This document shows positions 6,378-7,746 of a stretch of DNA of 7,746 nucleotides, piece by piece (positions within the stretch are counted from its first letter, which is position 1; every line of letters starts with the position of its first letter). The notes beneath the pieces are model-generated. The model was not told where the DNA came from, searched no databases, and saw only the letters and a program-made list of their open reading frames with translations. The stretch comes from Clostridiales bacterium (GTDB lineage: Bacteria; Bacillota; Clostridia; Christensenellales; Aristaeellaceae). Location: positions 1 to 7,746 of the forward strand of contig SFET01000061.1 of the NCBI GenBank assembly GCA_004557125.1. The letters are read 5' to 3'. A program made the position numbers and the translations under genes.

Positions 6378-6416
6378 TTCGTGCCCTGTTCGTGCTTTTC
6401 TCGTGCTCGTGCACGA
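6378..6416. promoter_or_regulatory. Operator-like repeats in the leader of the LacI-family gene
   Basis: The plus strand carries TTCGTGC at 6378-6384 and 6389-6395 and CTCGTGC at 6400-6406, starts spaced exactly 11 bp, then CTCGTGCACGA at 6406-6416. Positions 6401-6415 are the reverse complement of the CGTGCACGAGCACGA operator core found twice upstream of the transport operon. The block lies roughly 22-60 nt downstream of the expected transcription start of the regulator gene, where a bound protein would obstruct elongation. This suggests negative autoregulation. Confidence 0.6.
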
Positions 6417-6444
6417 AAATGTATAAATCAAAATTTCTATATAT

Positions 6445-6473
6445 AAAATAGCACACAGGGCCGCCCTTGTCAA
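6445..6473 (-). promoter_or_regulatory. Sigma-A promoter of the LacI-family gene
   Basis: The minus strand has a perfect -35 box TTGACA (6468-6473), a 17-nt spacer and a -10 box TATTTT (6445-6450), followed by AT-rich sequence. Transcription would begin near 6438, giving a leader of about 94 nt before the regulator ATG at 6344. The promoter lies in an AT-rich stretch that contrasts with the GC-rich genes on both sides. Confidence 0.75.
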
Positions 6474-6518
6474 GCACCTTGAACAAATTAATTCAAAAAA
6501 CTATCAACCCATACATTA

Positions 6519-6547
6519 ACAAATGTCCGCAACATGCGGACATTTGT
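6519..6547. repeat. Perfect 12-bp inverted repeat with 5-nt loop
   Basis: ACAAATGTCCGC (6519-6530), spacer AACAT, GCGGACATTTGT (6536-6547). The outer A and T of the spacer can also pair. It begins 56 nt after the stop of the AP2-domain gene and about 46 nt upstream of the -35 box of the regulator gene. It may end the AP2 transcript, but the nearest T-run on the minus strand is about 15 nt further on, so it is not a standard intrinsic terminator. A protein-binding palindrome is the alternative. Nothing else is recognisable between 6548 and 6602. Confidence 0.6.
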
Positions 6548-6602
6548 GGTCATCGTATCGTCCAATGAGGATTTCCTGTGGAATTGCATCGGTGGAAGGC
6601 GG

Positions 6603-7523
6603 TCAGAGCGCGGGTTCAAAGTGCAGCTCGACCCGGTTCTGTCCGTCCCTCCCGACCTCAACCCGGATCGGATTTTCCTCTGCCCACGCTGCATCCTCCC
6701 TCGCGCGCCGCTCCCATTTTTCGAAATACTCCACAAAGGCGCCGTTGATCTGCTCCTCCGCCTCGCGGCGCGCCAGTGCGGCCTCCTCCAGGCTGTCATA
6801 GCTACCGAGGTGATACTGCTTCTTCTGAAAGACGATTTTTGCGACGTACTTCCCCCGGATCCGATAGACGCCGCGCACGCCCGTGGTGTTGTTCTTGGGC
6901 AGCTTGTCGCTCTTGAGCATGTCCACGCAGGTGCCCGCCACGTGGGTAAGGTAGCCCTGCAGCGCCTGATCGTACTCCTTCTTCTGGCAGCCACAGCTGC
7001 GCATATTCCCGTAGACCAGCCGATTGTAGGAGACGTCGATCTCCTTGCCGCAATCGCAGCGGCAGTGCCACAGCACGTAGCCGGCCGCATCCCGTTCTTC
7101 CAGCGGATAGAGCGCGGTGAGCCGGTGAAATCTTTTGCCCTGAATATCGGCGCAGGCGTATTTCCTCTTTGCCCCGCAGCCGCAACTCGTGCGCTTGCCC
7201 GTGACCAGCAGCGACGACGGATACTCCACCAGTCTGCCACAGCCGCAGCGGCACTTCCAACGCCTTGCCCGGTCGTTCGGTCGCCTTTCGGCCGCGCCCA
7301 CCACGATGAGATTGCCGAAGCTGCGCCCCCGGAGATCGTAGCCTCCGGCCTCCGCCGCACGCCTTCGCGTCATGCAGCCACAGCTCTGCGACCCGCCCGA
7401 CAGCAGGCTGCGCTCCCGCACGTAGCGTTCGGTTCCGCAGGCGCAGCGACAAAGCCACTTGCGCTCGCCTGCATCCGAAAGCGCGCAGGGTCGATCCAGC
7501 ACCGTCCATTGGCCGAAGACCAT
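6603..7523 (-). CDS. AP2-domain DNA-binding protein with three tandem Cys-rich (zinc-ribbon-like) repeats
   Basis: A 306-residue protein. Residues 1-179 are three copies of one module of about 63 residues: a GxxFGxxxV start (from about 1, 66 and 129), then W-x-C-x-C-x-C-G (C25/27/29, C91/93/95, C154/156/158), then SCGC (47-50, 113-116, 176-179). Each module has five cysteines, enough for a metal site. Residues 211-257 form an AP2 DNA-binding domain: NNTTGVRGVYRIRGKYVAKI, then a QYHLGSYDSLEEAA stretch with the usual helix after it. A charged tail follows (about 258-306). AP2 domains occur in bacteria in homing endonucleases, phage and integrase-type proteins and in orphan proteins; no nuclease or recombinase motif is visible here. 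Function is unknown beyond probable DNA binding. The ATG at 7523 sits inside the first repeat and its AAGG-type site is about 15 nt away, so the true start is uncertain. It is 84 nt downstream of the sortase gene. Confidence 0.8.
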   Translation of the reverse strand: MVFGQWTVLDRPCALSDAGERKWLCRCACGTERYVRERSLLSGGSQSCGCMTRRRAAEAGGYDLRGRSFGNLIVVGAAERRPNDRARRWKCRCGCGRLVEYPSSLLVTGKRTSCGCGAKRKYACADIQGKRFHRLTALYPLEERDAAGYVLWHCRCDCGKEIDVSYNRLVYGNMRSCGCQKKEYDQALQGYLTHVAGTCVDMLKSDKLPKNNTTGVRGVYRIRGKYVAKIVFQKKQYHLGSYDSLEEAALARREAEEQINGAFVEYFEKWERRAREDAAWAEENPIRVEVGRDGQNRVELHFEPAL

Positions 7524-7607
7524 GCCGGGCGCGATTGACCTTTCTTCCTTCTTTCTCTGTATCTGTTGTGTTCACCCGCATCCTGCCCAAACCGGAAGCC
7601 CGCAGTT

Positions 7608-7746
7608 TCACGACACCCCGGCCGCATCCGCAGCGACCGCTACCTCATCCCCCGACCACACGCTGTGGATGCGTGCGATGGCGATGTAGCGGGCGTTCTG
7701 GAAGGCGTAGGCGCAGGTGGAGAGCGTCACCAGGCGGTCGCCCGGC
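7608..7746 (-). CDS. Sortase, class B-like, C-terminal part only
   Basis: The last 45 codons of a gene that enters from the right edge. The protein reads PGDRLVTLSTCAYAFQNARY and then I-A-I-A-R-I, ending AADAAGVS. TLSTC holds the catalytic cysteine (codon 7713-7715) and the Arg eight residues later (codon 7689-7691) is the conserved active-site arginine. The Thr-Leu-Ser-Thr-Cys form and the NARY-type spacing are typical of class B sortases. Sortases are membrane-anchored transpeptidases on the outer face of Gram-positive cells that attach proteins or pilins to the cell wall. A tail of about 20 residues follows the last beta strand. The catalytic His and the membrane anchor would lie outside the window. 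No sorted substrate with an LPxTG-like motif is present here. Confidence 0.85.
   Translation of the reverse strand, partial: PGDRLVTLSTCAYAFQNARYIAIARIHSVWSGDEVAVAADAAGVS

Noticed and set aside
5391..6446. Plus-strand open frame of 351 codons opposite the LacI-family gene
   Set aside because: Composition is that of a reverse-complement shadow; the minus-strand frame has an unmistakable HTH and sensor domain.
6345..6473. N-terminal extension of the LacI-family protein by 43 residues
   Set aside because: It would run through the promoter, and the helix-turn-helix normally begins within a few residues of the start, as it does from 6344.
6802..7611. Alternative minus-strand frame overlapping the AP2 gene
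   Set aside because: Arg/Gly/Ala-rich with no domain, whereas the overlapping frame contains the Cys repeats and the AP2 domain.

Overview
The window looks like the genome of a GC-rich member of the Firmicutes, most likely a Clostridia-type anaerobe. Evidence: strong GGAGG ribosome binding sites before most genes, a class B-type sortase, a bacterial AP2-domain protein of the kind common in Clostridia, and an enzyme resembling the acetogen methyltetrahydrofolate methyltransferase. All supported genes lie on the minus strand, so the region reads from right to left.

Layout from right to left. At 7608-7746 is the C-terminal end of a sortase, with its catalytic Cys and Arg. At 6603-7523 is a protein with three tandem Cys-rich repeats followed by an AP2 DNA-binding domain. 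A 29-nt perfect palindrome at 6519-6547 separates these from the next unit. A strong sigma-A promoter (6445-6473) then drives a LacI-family regulator (5268-6344), which ends at a probable intrinsic terminator (5236-5257). The 227-bp gap that follows is full of copies of a CGTGC-ACGA-GCACG motif, which also occurs in the regulator's own leader. This is the likely operator set.

A tightly packed operon follows: a uroporphyrinogen-decarboxylase-fold (UROD) protein of the methyltransferase type (3754-5040), a ribose-type ABC permease (2773-3741), a substrate-binding protein (1743-2720), a two-domain sugar ABC ATPase (123-1643), and the first 32 codons of a pterin-binding methyltransferase (1-97). 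A 61-nt segment with two overlapping, mutually exclusive hairpins lies between the binding-protein and ATPase genes.

Working model (inference): the binding protein, permease and ATPase import a small sugar-like molecule, and the LacI regulator senses the same or a related molecule, since its ligand-pocket motifs match those of the binding protein. The UROD-fold protein and the pterin-binding protein are the two kinds of methyltransferase found at either end of corrinoid-dependent methyl-transfer systems. The operon could therefore import a methylated (for example O-methylated) sugar or polyol, remove the methyl group and pass it to tetrahydrofolate. The corrinoid carrier this needs is not in the window and would be expected just beyond the left edge. 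I do not recognise this gene combination as a characterised system.
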